A stretch of DNA of 62,000 bases from Mesostigma viride (GCA_009746045.1 RPFO01000296.1:1894564-1956563), one strand, 5' to 3'. Shown: positions 50,573-58,819, counted from the stretch's first letter. Notes: generated by a model not told the origin, from the letters alone. Numbers and translations are program-made.

Positions 50573-51256
50573 GACGGGTGGGTATCGTGCGTTCCTCCAC
50601 CTCGACTTTGACCACCTCTTCTGGCTCTTCCTCTCTAAAAGGTCCAGGTATGCAGACATGGCCTGTCGCTCCTGACTGGCCGCGGCAGGGCTGAACGGGA
50701 GACGGAGCGGCGGGGGTTCCGTCCCGACTTCCGGGTGGGGAGGGAATTCTTCAAAGTGCTGCTCGTAGTGACTTCTGCGCGCCCCCGTCGGAGCCGGCGC
50801 CGGCGGTGGCGGCGGCGGCGACGGCGGACCGTTGTCCAACGTCATCCTCGCCATGGAGGCGGTCAGATCGTTCACGGCGGGGCCTTCTCTGGCCAGCCTC
50901 GCGGACATGTCCCTCCACCTCATGTCGACGTCGCCTGCCCGCATCCGGCGCCTGTGTCCGGCGCGGCGTGTGCTTCTGCGCGCGCCCATCCCGTGTGCGG
51001 CCTTCTTCGGCTCCTGCAGCGCGGGGCCGGTCGGCTGGGGCCGGTTCAGCCAGGCGAGGCGGAGGGAGATGTTCAGCGGGTCGTACGGGTCCTTCTTCAC
51101 GCCGGCCTCCATCTCCATGTAGGAGCGCTTGCTCGACTTGGACCGCATCCCGTGACTCGACGCGCTCCGTTGTCCCCTGTGAATGTGGCATCTCCCGGTT
51201 TGTACCATTTTTCTGCACCCCGCGCCGGAAGCGGTTCTCGCATTGCACTTCCTCAT
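50570..51256 (-). CDS. Viral protein with N-terminal CCCH finger (paralogue of J gene N-terminus)
   Basis: 228 residues from ATG 51256. Residues 4-26 are CNARTASGAGC...CHIH (C-x9-C-x8-C-x2-H), the shared finger placed at the very start. The middle repeats the segment DLTASMARMTLDNGP, which matches LSASMANLSLGPGP of the J-domain gene, so the two share an N-terminal module without the J domain. A Pro run and a basic Trp/Arg-rich end (RWSKSRWRNARYPP) follow. Its ATG overlaps the stop of the upstream membrane-protein gene in an ATGA arrangement (51253-51256). Confidence 0.65.
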   Translation of the reverse strand: MRKCNARTASGAGCRKMVQTGRCHIHRGQRSASSHGMRSKSSKRSYMEMEAGVKKDPYDPLNISLRLAWLNRPQPTGPALQEPKKAAHGMGARRSTRRAGHRRRMRAGDVDMRWRDMSARLAREGPAVNDLTASMARMTLDNGPPSPPPPPPAPAPTGARRSHYEQHFEEFPPHPEVGTEPPPLRLPFSPAAASQERQAMSAYLDLLERKSQKRWSKSRWRNARYPPV

Positions 51257-51492
51257 TGTATACCTAACGAAGACACAATTTTTTTAACGACGGGCGTGTT
51301 CTGGCCAAGCGCGTAGTGCAGGCCCTCGCCCACTACGACCAGCGCGGCAAACCAGCCCGCTATCTCGGACGCCCTGAAGCGGCGTCCACCCGCGTAATAA
51401 GCGATCGCGGCACCGGCTGCCAGCGTGGCGAGCCAGTCGAATATGGCACTGCCTAACACTCGGAAGGAGCGCAGGTAGGCTATCAGGGACAT
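51253..51492 (-). CDS. Small two-helix membrane protein
   Basis: 79 residues from ATG 51492 to TGA 51253. Two hydrophobic segments, residues about 13-34 (LGSAIFDWLATLAAGAAIAYY) and 43-64 (EIAGWFAALVVVGEGLHYALG), separated by a short basic loop, then the tail QNTPVVKKIVSSLG. Small proteins of this plan with a G-x-NTP-type tail are common in algal giant viruses, but I cannot name a specific family. It would sit in the internal virion membrane or a host membrane. It overlaps the next gene by four bases. Confidence 0.65.
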   Translation of the reverse strand: MSLIAYLRSFRVLGSAIFDWLATLAAGAAIAYYAGGRRFRASEIAGWFAALVVVGEGLHYALGQNTPVVKKIVSSLGIQ

Positions 51493-51542
51493 CGTATATC
51501 ATAACAGTATACCAAAAAAAACGTCAATTTCAGCAGACGCGT

Positions 51543-53324
51543 CTACTCCCTCCGCCCGCGAATGCGCGCCGCCAGACTCACATCCCTTTTCCACTTGTCA
51601 GGTCTCGAAATGTACACGGGGACATGTGCATTCAAGTTGCTCGTTCGTGGTATACCCTCTTTCATCCTCTCTCTGTCATCCTTCTTTCTCGCATCCACGG
51701 CTTCTTTTAGAGTATATTTTGCATATCTACGTAGCAGCCCTTCACCAGCACCCCCCAACTCCAAGAGCTTGTTGTCGGAGTCATCGATCATGTCATCGTC
51801 GAGATCGTACTCGAAGTCGCGCGGATTACGTTTCTTGGACTTTCGTTCCTTGATATCATCCGCATTTGTTATTAGATCATTGTGACGTCCGAGGAGCTCG
51901 TTCAATGTTTGTTTCCGTAAAGCGCGCTGGTACTTGGCCAGTGTGAACCCCCCCTCGCACAGGCCCGCAGTGTACCTTCTCTTCAGATTCTTTATGTCTT
52001 TTTCCTTGGCCAGTTCCTTGCACGTTTTCTTCCTATTAAATGGGGGCGCGGCGCCCCCCTTGCGCACGGCCCAACCCCGCCTCGAGGGAACGGAAACTCG
52101 GGCCTCGACCTTATTCTTCTTCTTCTTCTTGGCGCTGGGAGGAGGACCTGCCCGTTTCATCGCGGCCAGATAATCGTCATGCGTGTAGTCGCCCTTGCAC
52201 ATCTCGTCCTTCCAAGCGCGCTCCAGCTCCTTGCCTCCGAGCTGGTGGCAATCCTTCAAGCCCGACCCGCCCGCGCCCGCGGTCCCTACTATAGCCTTAC
52301 CCTTATACTTGATGGGCTGCAAGGACAGCGGGGCTGCGGCGGGCGTTATGACACCGCTCACGGCCAAAGCGGCGTCTATCCCCGCCTCCTGCTCCTCGTC
52401 GCTGCTGTACGCGTAATCGGGAGCGTCCGGCAGCTCCCTCCTCCTCCTGACCACCTTGACGGGCTGCCGGCGAGTGCACTGCTTCAATGACTTGCGCTTG
52501 TTGAGCGCAAATGCGGTCTTGGGGCACTTGGCGGGCACGCGCGCCATCCCCTTCCGTTTCATCCACTCCCGCAGCGCCTTGAGAGACGCTGGAGGGGCGT
52601 TGTGCTCTTCGTAGTATCCCGACCGCTCGGCGAAGTCGTCGAGCTTGGCAGCCATCGCGACGGCGTCAACTGGCTTTCTCGCCCTTCGCACTGGGATACG
52701 CACTCGCGGGTCGTCCGCTCCGAACTCCGCTATCATCCTTTCTCGCACGGGTATGCAGTCGCCGTTCGCCCACCTGGATTTCAGCGTTCGCAGCTTGAGT
52801 TGGTCGCACCCCTTCTTCGGCCTCTGCCTCTGCGCCTTCTTCCTCGGTGGGTATGCCTTGCCGGCCGCCTTAGCCATCTCTAGTGTGTAGGCGGGACACA
52901 GCCCCCGCTTCTTGCGCGCCCGCAGCGTGGACAGCGCCACTTCATGGCACTCCTTGATCTTGCGCCCCTTTGTCTCTCGCATTTTCTTAGCGGGAGGCTC
53001 CGTCGCCGGCATGACGAAAGGCTGGCCCAAATCGACGACAGGACCCGTCCCCGGCAGCACCCCCCACGCGACGCCCGCCCCTGGTTCGGGGGCGGTCAAC
53101 GGCTGCCCCATCGCCACCCCCGGCGGCAGCGCTGCCCGGTTGGTGACTAGCGCCTTCTCCGCGGCCGTCCGCTCCCGCCGCGCCTGTGACGGTCCCCTCT
53201 TCGGTCGGACGAGCGCGACACGCGCACGGTACTCTGCCTCGGTCATGTCGGGACACAGGCCGGCCTTGTACCGGCGATACAGGGCGCCGTATTTCAACTG
53301 GCCGCAGTCTTTTTTTGCTCCCAT
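51543..53324 (-). CDS. Basic protein with six C-x16-C type repeats
   Basis: 593 residues from ATG 53324. A short motif recurs: C-x2-[LV]-x4-L-x8-C with Cys pairs at residues 7/24, 126/143, 173/190, 359/376, a four-residue longer version at 435/456 and a degenerate one at 267/283. The second Cys is often followed after about six residues by Tyr. Lys/Arg-rich linkers join the repeats. Pairs of cysteines 17 apart in a helix-turn-helix could hold a disulphide or, in pairs, a metal. The neighbour at 53386-54255 has three more copies. I know of no family with this spacing. Strong positive charge suggests nucleic-acid binding or a virion core protein. Confidence 0.75.
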   Translation of the reverse strand: MGAKKDCGQLKYGALYRRYKAGLCPDMTEAEYRARVALVRPKRGPSQARRERTAAEKALVTNRAALPPGVAMGQPLTAPEPGAGVAWGVLPGTGPVVDLGQPFVMPATEPPAKKMRETKGRKIKECHEVALSTLRARKKRGLCPAYTLEMAKAAGKAYPPRKKAQRQRPKKGCDQLKLRTLKSRWANGDCIPVRERMIAEFGADDPRVRIPVRRARKPVDAVAMAAKLDDFAERSGYYEEHNAPPASLKALREWMKRKGMARVPAKCPKTAFALNKRKSLKQCTRRQPVKVVRRRRELPDAPDYAYSSDEEQEAGIDAALAVSGVITPAAAPLSLQPIKYKGKAIVGTAGAGGSGLKDCHQLGGKELERAWKDEMCKGDYTHDDYLAAMKRAGPPPSAKKKKKNKVEARVSVPSRRGWAVRKGGAAPPFNRKKTCKELAKEKDIKNLKRRYTAGLCEGGFTLAKYQRALRKQTLNELLGRHNDLITNADDIKERKSKKRNPRDFEYDLDDDMIDDSDNKLLELGGAGEGLLRRYAKYTLKEAVDARKKDDRERMKEGIPRTSNLNAHVPVYISRPDKWKRDVSLAARIRGRRE

Positions 53325-53385
53325 CGCTCACTGTTACGTACTGTACCGATGAGATAAGTTTGGTTTACGCCATCGTATTCGGCGT

Positions 53386-54255
53386 TCACAGCGGGATGGC
53401 GTCAGGGATGCCCGCCGCCCTCCTGACGCGCGGCCTGTTCAGGGGGAAATAACCCGCGGGGGCCGCACACCTCTTCGCCCTGATGGCATACGCGAGTGCC
53501 CGCCGGGGGAGTTGATCACATGGCACCTTCGAGTAATTTCTGCGCGGGGCGCGCGGCCTTTTTGCGGGAAAATAACCCGCGGGGGCCGCACACCTCTTCG
53601 CCCTGATGGCATACGCGAGTGCCCGCGGGGGGAGCAGATCGCATGCCACGCCCCTGTACGACTTTCTCGCCGTCCACCCGTCTGGGCGCGTGCACCTCCC
53701 CTTCCTTACGGCCCACGCGAACGCCCGCGGGGGCAGCAGATTGCAGGCCATGCCCGAGTAATTCACGGACGCTCGGGCCATACCTCCGGCCGCTCGCTTC
53801 CGTCGCAGTTTGGCCATTCGCCTCTTCCTAGCCGCAGCGGCGCTTCTTCGTTTCCTGGGAGCGGTGACTGGCACCGCAACAAGGACAGGGGCCATCGCGG
53901 GGGCCGCTGGGCGCGCGGCTCTCTTTGCCCTCAATATCTCCATCCTCCTATGTCTGGCAGCTGCAGAATCCATAGCACGACTCGGTTGTATATGTAAGCG
54001 CGCAGATTTTTTTTTATCCCGCGATCTCTTCCTCCTCGCTCTGGCCGCGGCGGCCAGGTCCATCTCCCTGCGCATTATGGCCTCGTTGTTGACGTACTCT
54101 TTCACGTCGATGCTTCTTTTGAACAGCGCGCGCTGATCGGGGGTCCACGACGATGGGTTCGTCTGCATAAAGTCGATGTCGTCGTGCATGCTCGGACCGA
54201 CGGGGCGTGGTCCCAGTTTTCTGAAAATCCTCTCACTCTGATAATCACGAGACAT
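53386..54255 (-). CDS. Basic protein with three C-x16-C repeats
   Basis: 289 residues from ATG 54255; an in-frame ATG at 54276 is an alternative. After an N-terminal helical part (SSWTPDQRALFKRSIDVKEYVNNEAIMRREMD) and a very basic Ala/Arg linker come three near-identical copies of C-x2-L-x4-[LF]-x8-C at residues 171/188, 205/222 and 246/263, each followed by a Pro/Gly-Tyr turn (CAAPAGYF). The last two repeats are almost identical also at DNA level (53448-53505 and 53571-53628), so they duplicated recently. Same motif as the adjacent gene, which it follows on the same strand with a 61-base gap. Confidence 0.75.
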   Translation of the reverse strand: MSRDYQSERIFRKLGPRPVGPSMHDDIDFMQTNPSSWTPDQRALFKRSIDVKEYVNNEAIMRREMDLAAAARARRKRSRDKKKSARLHIQPSRAMDSAAARHRRMEILRAKRAARPAAPAMAPVLVAVPVTAPRKRRSAAAARKRRMAKLRRKRAAGGMARASVNYSGMACNLLPPRAFAWAVRKGRCTRPDGWTARKSYRGVACDLLPPRALAYAIRAKRCAAPAGYFPAKRPRAPRRNYSKVPCDQLPRRALAYAIRAKRCAAPAGYFPLNRPRVRRAAGIPDAIPL

Positions 54256-54481
54256 GGAGCGGTATAGTATGCACATTCGTTTTTTTTTATTTCGACAGGT
54301 TCATACACCAAGAGTAAGATTCGGCGCAGTTCGATGCGGTTCGCTTAGACACTGGCTAGAAATATCTACGTCTACATGTATCAGGAACTGGCGCCGTCGC
54401 TGGGGGCGGGGTCGCGTCAACGAACTCCCCTTCGACAGCTCAGATCTTGGTCCTCCCCGACCCGGGAGTTACTTACACGCT
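54256..54481. other. Intergenic spacer
   Basis: 226 bp. TTTTTTTTATTTCG at 54282-54295 is the only AT-rich element and is the likely promoter of the minus-strand gene to the left. I see no gene in the rest. Confidence 0.4.
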
Positions 54482-55516
54482 TCATATCTTGATCCTCTTC
54501 GCCCCGCTCCTGGCGAACCGCTCGCGGTTCAGGGGGCGGGTGAGGAGCAGATCGTCTTTCATATCCTGCTTGTTCTTTTTCACCAACTCGATCGGAGACG
54601 GTCCCTGGGGGGGCTTCACGAAAGGAGCCATGTCCTTGATCACATCGGCGGCGATGTGGCGCAGGTCCTTGTCCTCCGCAGCCGCCTGCGCACGGTACAT
54701 GACTTGGTGGTTGTAAAACCAGACGTTGGCCAGCTGCCCGTCGGTCATAGCGTCCCTGGCGCTGCCGTGCTTAATGCCGTTCAGTTTCTTAAGACTGCCA
54801 GCGTCCATCCCCGTCGCCGCCTCGCATGACATGTCTCCCAAGAGCGCCATCATGGGCCCCACACGCGGCTTGGGGACGGTGGATGACACGAAGTCCCCCA
54901 GCTGGTGATGCGTGTCCTTGGCGAGGATGCGCATGGAGGGGTCGACGGAACGCACCGGTGCGACGTAATCGGGCTTCCTGCGGCCGTTGCCGAGCTCGGT
55001 GTTGATCAATACGGTGGTGGTGGTGCCGTGGACCGCGTCGTGGGCGTCGCGCACCACCTGCATCATGGTGATGTCGCCCGCCATGATGCGGTCCACCCAG
55101 TCCTGCGCCTCCAGCTCAAACTCATCACTGATCCAGGCGGCCAGCCGGTTTACCAGCTTAGGGTGGATCCAGATGCCACGGTCTTCTAGAGGTCCATTTT
55201 TTACAGCCTCAAAAGTGTCCGTGCAAATGGGCGTGAATTCACCCCCATTTGACAAACGTTTGTGAAGGGTCCGCACGTAGCTCTGAACATTGCCCCACCT
55301 CCACCACTCCTTGAAATCCTTCATGCCATTGGACGCTGCATGGCACAGATCCTTCCCCAGAATCTTCCTGTCACTCTTGCGAACTTTGATGTCTTTGGTG
55401 ATATCAACTTGAAATCCGGCAGTAGCCTTAAGTCTGAATATCCAAAACTTTTCGTTCTCGCTACTAAGCGTAAACAATGCGTGTGTGAGAGGTAGAGAAT
55501 TTGCAACGAGAGCCAT
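54482..55516 (-). CDS. KilA-N domain protein
   Basis: 344 residues from ATG 55516; the frame is open 23 codons further, but those codons are the duplicated promoter sequence. About residues 60-150 read as a KilA-N domain, ending in GIWIHPKLVNRLAAWISDEF and ELEAQDWVDRI, the diagnostic WIHP-x-L...WIS-x-F block. KilA-N is a DNA-binding domain typical of nucleocytoplasmic large DNA viruses and phages. The C-terminal half is not the usual KilAC or coiled-coil partner; instead it is a domain shared with the next gene, ending in a conserved DDLLLTRPL tail. The role is presumably DNA-linked regulation. Confidence 0.85.
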   Translation of the reverse strand: MALVANSLPLTHALFTLSSENEKFWIFRLKATAGFQVDITKDIKVRKSDRKILGKDLCHAASNGMKDFKEWWRWGNVQSYVRTLHKRLSNGGEFTPICTDTFEAVKNGPLEDRGIWIHPKLVNRLAAWISDEFELEAQDWVDRIMAGDITMMQVVRDAHDAVHGTTTTVLINTELGNGRRKPDYVAPVRSVDPSMRILAKDTHHQLGDFVSSTVPKPRVGPMMALLGDMSCEAATGMDAGSLKKLNGIKHGSARDAMTDGQLANVWFYNHQVMYRAQAAAEDKDLRHIAADVIKDMAPFVKPPQGPSPIELVKKNKQDMKDDLLLTRPLNRERFARSGAKRIKI

Positions 55517-55597
55517 CTCTTGTTTTATTACAATCTTACAAATAAATATTAACGGTTTAAACGCACTTGCCAGCCCATCATACACGCTCGTGACAGA
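55517..55597 (-). promoter_or_regulatory. Promoter of KilA-N gene, copy 1 of duplicated element
   Basis: 81 bp. It contains TCTTACAAATAAATATT and CGGTTTAAACGCACTTGCCAGCCCA (plus-strand view 55535-55580), which recurs in front of the next gene. The AT-rich part next to the ATG is the likely core. Confidence 0.6.
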
Positions 55598-56056
55598 TCA
55601 TGTATTGATCCTCTTCGCCCAGCTCCTGGTCAAGGGGCGGGTGAGGAGTGAATCGTCCTTCATAACCCGCTTGTTATTTTTCACCGACTTGTTCGGAGCC
55701 GGGAGCTGGGGTGGCTCAACGAAAGCAGCCAATTTCTTGACCGCTTCGGCGAGGCCACGGCGCAGGCCCTCGCCCTCCTTAACCGTCTTCGCGCGTTCTA
55801 TCGCGTCGTGGACGTCCTGATCCGGGGTCGCGCCGTTCGCGAGAAAGAAACTGATCAAATCCATCCCCGTCAACGCCCTGCATACCATGTCTTGCACATA
55901 CATCATCATGTCCTCCACGTGCTCCTCGGGCACAGCGAAGGAGACGTATTCCCGCATCCGGTCAAACTCGTCATCCATAATCTTGCGCACGTCCGGGTCC
56001 GGCACCGGCGCGACGTTGTTGCGCCCGTCGCATCCGATTTTGATAGTGACAGACAT
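55598..56056 (-). CDS. Truncated paralogue of the KilA-N protein (no KilA-N domain)
   Basis: 152 residues from ATG 56056. It aligns with the C-terminal half of the KilA-N protein: GRNNVAPVPDPDVRKIMDDE against the GRRKPDYVAPVRSVDPSMRI region, CRALTGMD against CEAATGMD, and VEPP...KDDSLLTRPL against VKPP...KDDLLLTRPL. The DNA-binding N-terminal domain is missing. Both gene and promoter duplicated in tandem, and then one copy lost or never had the KilA-N part. It could act as a dominant partner of its neighbour if the shared domain dimerises. Confidence 0.75.
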   Translation of the reverse strand: MSVTIKIGCDGRNNVAPVPDPDVRKIMDDEFDRMREYVSFAVPEEHVEDMMMYVQDMVCRALTGMDLISFFLANGATPDQDVHDAIERAKTVKEGEGLRRGLAEAVKKLAAFVEPPQLPAPNKSVKNNKRVMKDDSLLTRPLTRSWAKRINT

Positions 56057-56320
56057 GGTTGTTTTATTATAGTCTTACAAATAAAACTCGACCGTTTAAA
56101 CGCGCTTGCCAGCCCACCACACACAATTGTGAAGGTCAGAGTTGTTGATCACTTCTCATTGCAACAAATAACAAATTTTGGAACAAGAGCAACCTTTATT
56201 ACAAAATAAATAACAGTCATCGGAGCGCCATCAGATACTAGACGCGGACGAAGGAGAGACATTACGAACTGTGTCCACAGTTCAAGTTCCGCGGAACATG
56301 CATGACACGAGACAGTCCGT
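56057..56320. promoter_or_regulatory. Promoter copy 2 and gene-free spacer
   Basis: 56065-56120 matches 55529-55585 closely (TTTTATTA.A.TCTTACAAATAAA, CGTTTAAACGCGCTTGCCAGCCCA). The remaining 200 bp have AT-rich AATAAATAAC and no gene that I can support. Confidence 0.6.
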
Positions 56321-57016
56321 CTACTCGCCGTCCGCCAAGAACGGGGGCTCCTCGCTATCGAACAGGGGGGCCCAGGGGGTCCTGTACAGGCAGTCGTCGT
56401 TGGAGGTGGGCCACCACCACAGCCCGGTGCAGCGAAACTCGTCCTCGGAGAGGCTGACCAGCGCGCACCACTCCTCGTGCGGGGCCCACTCGTGGCAGAT
56501 CTCGGGGCGGGACATGATTCGCTGCTTGGTCATCCACACCCACGCCAGCCGGCTGTCCTCCTTCGCCTGTCGCCGGCGTTCCTTCTCGTCCGCGGAGGGG
56601 AAGTCCTCGCGCAACCTGCTGTGGCCCATCCACCGGTCCTCGTCCGCGTTGTTCCATCGGGAGGCGAGCTCTCGCTCGTACCTCTCCTCCACCACGGGGT
56701 CGACCATCAGCGCGCCCACCGCGTCCATCTGCCACGGGCGGGACTGGGAGGATACCGCGCTCCTGGGCCGCGCTCCCACGCGCATGACGAGTCCGGGGCC
56801 GACCAGGTGATCGGAGGTGAGCCTCGGAGTGTTGTCCATCGCCAACAGGAACGCCTTGGTGACGGCGTATCCGCACACGGCGGCGACGGCGGGGGACACC
56901 TTCCACCCGTAGTGGAGCACTTGCCAGACGAATAACGAGAACTGGGACTCTAGAAAGTCCCTGTGGTTCTGGCAGGGGCTGTCGTGGTAAATTTCTGCCA
57001 CGTGCCTGAGCTGCAT
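56321..57016 (-). CDS. Uncharacterised viral protein
   Basis: 231 residues from the first ATG, 57016. The frame stays open and protein-like for 50 codons further upstream (NAYHTLQDNGLNFGNQNFHLLH), but no ATG is found there, only TTG at 57172; a lost or shifted start is possible. Features: a hydrophobic segment (SPAVAAVCGYAVTKAFLLAM), a charged middle (ADEKERRRQAKEDSRLAWVWM) and Trp-rich C-terminus (RCTGLWWWPTSND) with a strongly acidic end. No family recognised. Confidence 0.55.
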   Translation of the reverse strand: MQLRHVAEIYHDSPCQNHRDFLESQFSLFVWQVLHYGWKVSPAVAAVCGYAVTKAFLLAMDNTPRLTSDHLVGPGLVMRVGARPRSAVSSQSRPWQMDAVGALMVDPVVEERYERELASRWNNADEDRWMGHSRLREDFPSADEKERRRQAKEDSRLAWVWMTKQRIMSRPEICHEWAPHEEWCALVSLSEDEFRCTGLWWWPTSNDDCLYRTPWAPLFDSEEPPFLADGE

Positions 57017-57263
57017 GTGCAGAAGGTGGAAGTTCTGGTTGCCAAAGTTGAGCCCGTTGTCTTGCAGGGTGTGGTAGGCGTTGTTGATGGTCAGACTTCC
57101 ACCTTCCGGCCGAACAGCGGGGTAAACCCTGTGTTTCGGACGACAACAGGAAAACACACACAGATGGTCCAATAAAAAAACTCAGTCGCAAGAAAAAGTT
57201 GCTGACTAGTGCTTTTAATGATAGACAGGGACTGGTTTCCAGTGGAGACACTAGAATCGGAAC

Positions 57264-57431
57264 TCACTTGAGGGCTTCCAGAGCAGTGTCAATGGTGGAG
57301 TCCACCATTACTTTCTGCAAAAGTTTCCTAACTTTTTCGAAACAGGGCTCCAGGTCCTCCTCCCTTTCTCTTTTCAATGGGTTGTGCCTGGAGCGTCCGA
57401 AGAACTTCTCCATTAGCAGGTAGGACTGCAT
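57264..57431 (-). CDS. Small helical protein, 55 residues
   Basis: ATG 57431 to TGA 57264. The sequence (MEKFFGRSRHNPLKREREEDLEP, then a helix rich in Lys, Val and Leu ending TALEALK) has the composition of a real, mostly helical protein, and the antisense frames do not. It lies between two same-strand genes in a gap otherwise empty, so it fits the compact viral layout. Function unknown. Confidence 0.45.
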   Translation of the reverse strand: MQSYLLMEKFFGRSRHNPLKREREEDLEPCFEKVRKLLQKVMVDSTIDTALEALK

Positions 57432-57597
57432 TGTATCCAGCTATGGACAGGGGCTATGGAGGATGTGTGGGGTGTGATGGCAGCCTCAGGAGGGCTATCA
57501 CAATTAATGTCCTCCCACATTTTTTGCGCCCGATATCCCCACTTGGCCAACCTTATCCCCCCCTGTCCAATGGGACGCGGTCTTTGAAATTTCGAGA

Positions 57598-57775
57598 GGG
57601 CCTGTGCATTTTCGCACGGGCTGGCGCGGCGCTCGGGACCTTTCGTACGGCCAAGAGGGGCCTATGCATTTTCGTATGGGCTGGCGCGGCGCTCGGGACC
57701 TTTCGTACGGCCGGGAGGGGCCCATGCATTTTCGCACGGGCTGGCGCGGCGCTCGGGACCTTTCGTACGGAAACG
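57598..57775. repeat. 60-bp tandem repeat, three copies
   Basis: Units at 57598, 57658 and 57718 contain GCATTTTCG, GGGCTGGCGCGGCGCTCGGG and ACCTTTCGTACGG. They differ at four or five sites each, with compensating changes in the palindromic CGCACGGG / CGTATGGG part. They fill the gap upstream of the kinase-like gene's stop. The frames through them are not genes. Confidence 0.9.
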
Positions 57776-57799
57776 CCAGTTGGCTCGCGGGCGCCAGCA

Positions 57800-58819
57800 T
57801 TAGGCGCCCCCTAGCTGTCTAGCCCTGGACCTCAGGCCCTCTGCGACCGCCTGTTTGTTCGCGATGTAGAATTGATGCCTCTCGACCACCCGCGCTATTG
57901 CGGTGTCGACGACTGCGCGGGCCATCTCCGCGTCGGCTGCGTCCGAAACGTGTTCGTCGATGGCCTCGTCGAACCGTTTCCACAGCGCCCATAAAGTTTC
58001 GACTCTGGCGCTCTCCAAAATCTTGAACATTCGTGGGATATGGTAACTTTTCATGGCCGTCAAAATCGTCTTCTTGTTTCGCGAAAAATCGAAGAAGGAG
58101 TTGTGCTCCCCGGGTATCGGACCGAAATTCGCACCCTTGGGCCCCCCCATCGCTCGGTACAGGAGGGAACCGCCCACGTCCATGCGGAATACGCGCTTTC
58201 GTCCGGGCTTGCGGGTTTTGCCAGCCCGCGCGCCACGGTATATGCCGGCGTTCCCGCGAATCTGCACGTCCCAGTTTGCCAGTATGCAATCCACGAGCAA
58301 GGGCTCCACTGCACCCGGGATCACTTTCACTTCCCCTTGGCCGGGTTTGACGTTTTCCACTATGAGATTGCAGTCGTGCTTGTCCTCCTCGGTTTGGTTG
58401 GGGTCGTCTCGGGGGCACAGGTTTACGTCGATTTTTTTACTAGCGACCATGAAGCGGTCGAATGCGGGGTCATGCTCGTTCACGACCACGTACAAGTTTA
58501 TGGCGTCCACACCGTAGATCTCCGTGTATATCCTGCTCGCCAAAACTTCGTTGAACGCGAGCTGCGTGTCCCAGATGCCCGAAGTGTTCACGCGCTTCCT
58601 GCGCCCCGCCTTCACCACCTCTTTGATGATGTAGTCCTCGCCGTTGCGCTTCCCCGCGTACAGCTTCCCGGACCCCGACAACCCATGGAGGGGGGTCACA
58701 CCCGTGAACGAGTCGAAGCTGAGCACGAGTCCCGGGGCGCGGGCGGGGGGCTGGGAAAGTCGAGTGGGGCGTTTGGTGCGGGAAATGGGGACTTTGCGCG
58801 TACCTCGTGCTCGGTACAT
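57800..58819 (-). CDS. HipA/PI3-4-kinase-like atypical kinase
   Basis: 339 residues from ATG 58819. The motif order fits the HipA / phosphoinositide-kinase-like fold: a Gly-rich start (GLSGSGKLYAGK, 46-57), the nucleotide-binding Lys in DYIIKEV (66), an N-lobe helix with NEVLASRIY (Glu 91), the catalytic loop DCILANWDVQIRGN (NWD at 182-184, Asn 190) and the metal-binding MDVGGSLLYRAMG (Asp 214). The DVGGSLLYRAMGGPKG segment is the strongest match. The substrate could be protein or lipid; sequence does not decide. The C-terminal 110 residues are helical. Viral kinases of this fold may act on host signalling. Confidence 0.7.
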   Translation of the reverse strand: MYRARGTRKVPISRTKRPTRLSQPPARAPGLVLSFDSFTGVTPLHGLSGSGKLYAGKRNGEDYIIKEVVKAGRRKRVNTSGIWDTQLAFNEVLASRIYTEIYGVDAINLYVVVNEHDPAFDRFMVASKKIDVNLCPRDDPNQTEEDKHDCNLIVENVKPGQGEVKVIPGAVEPLLVDCILANWDVQIRGNAGIYRGARAGKTRKPGRKRVFRMDVGGSLLYRAMGGPKGANFGPIPGEHNSFFDFSRNKKTILTAMKSYHIPRMFKILESARVETLWALWKRFDEAIDEHVSDAADAEMARAVVDTAIARVVERHQFYIANKQAVAEGLRSRARQLGGA

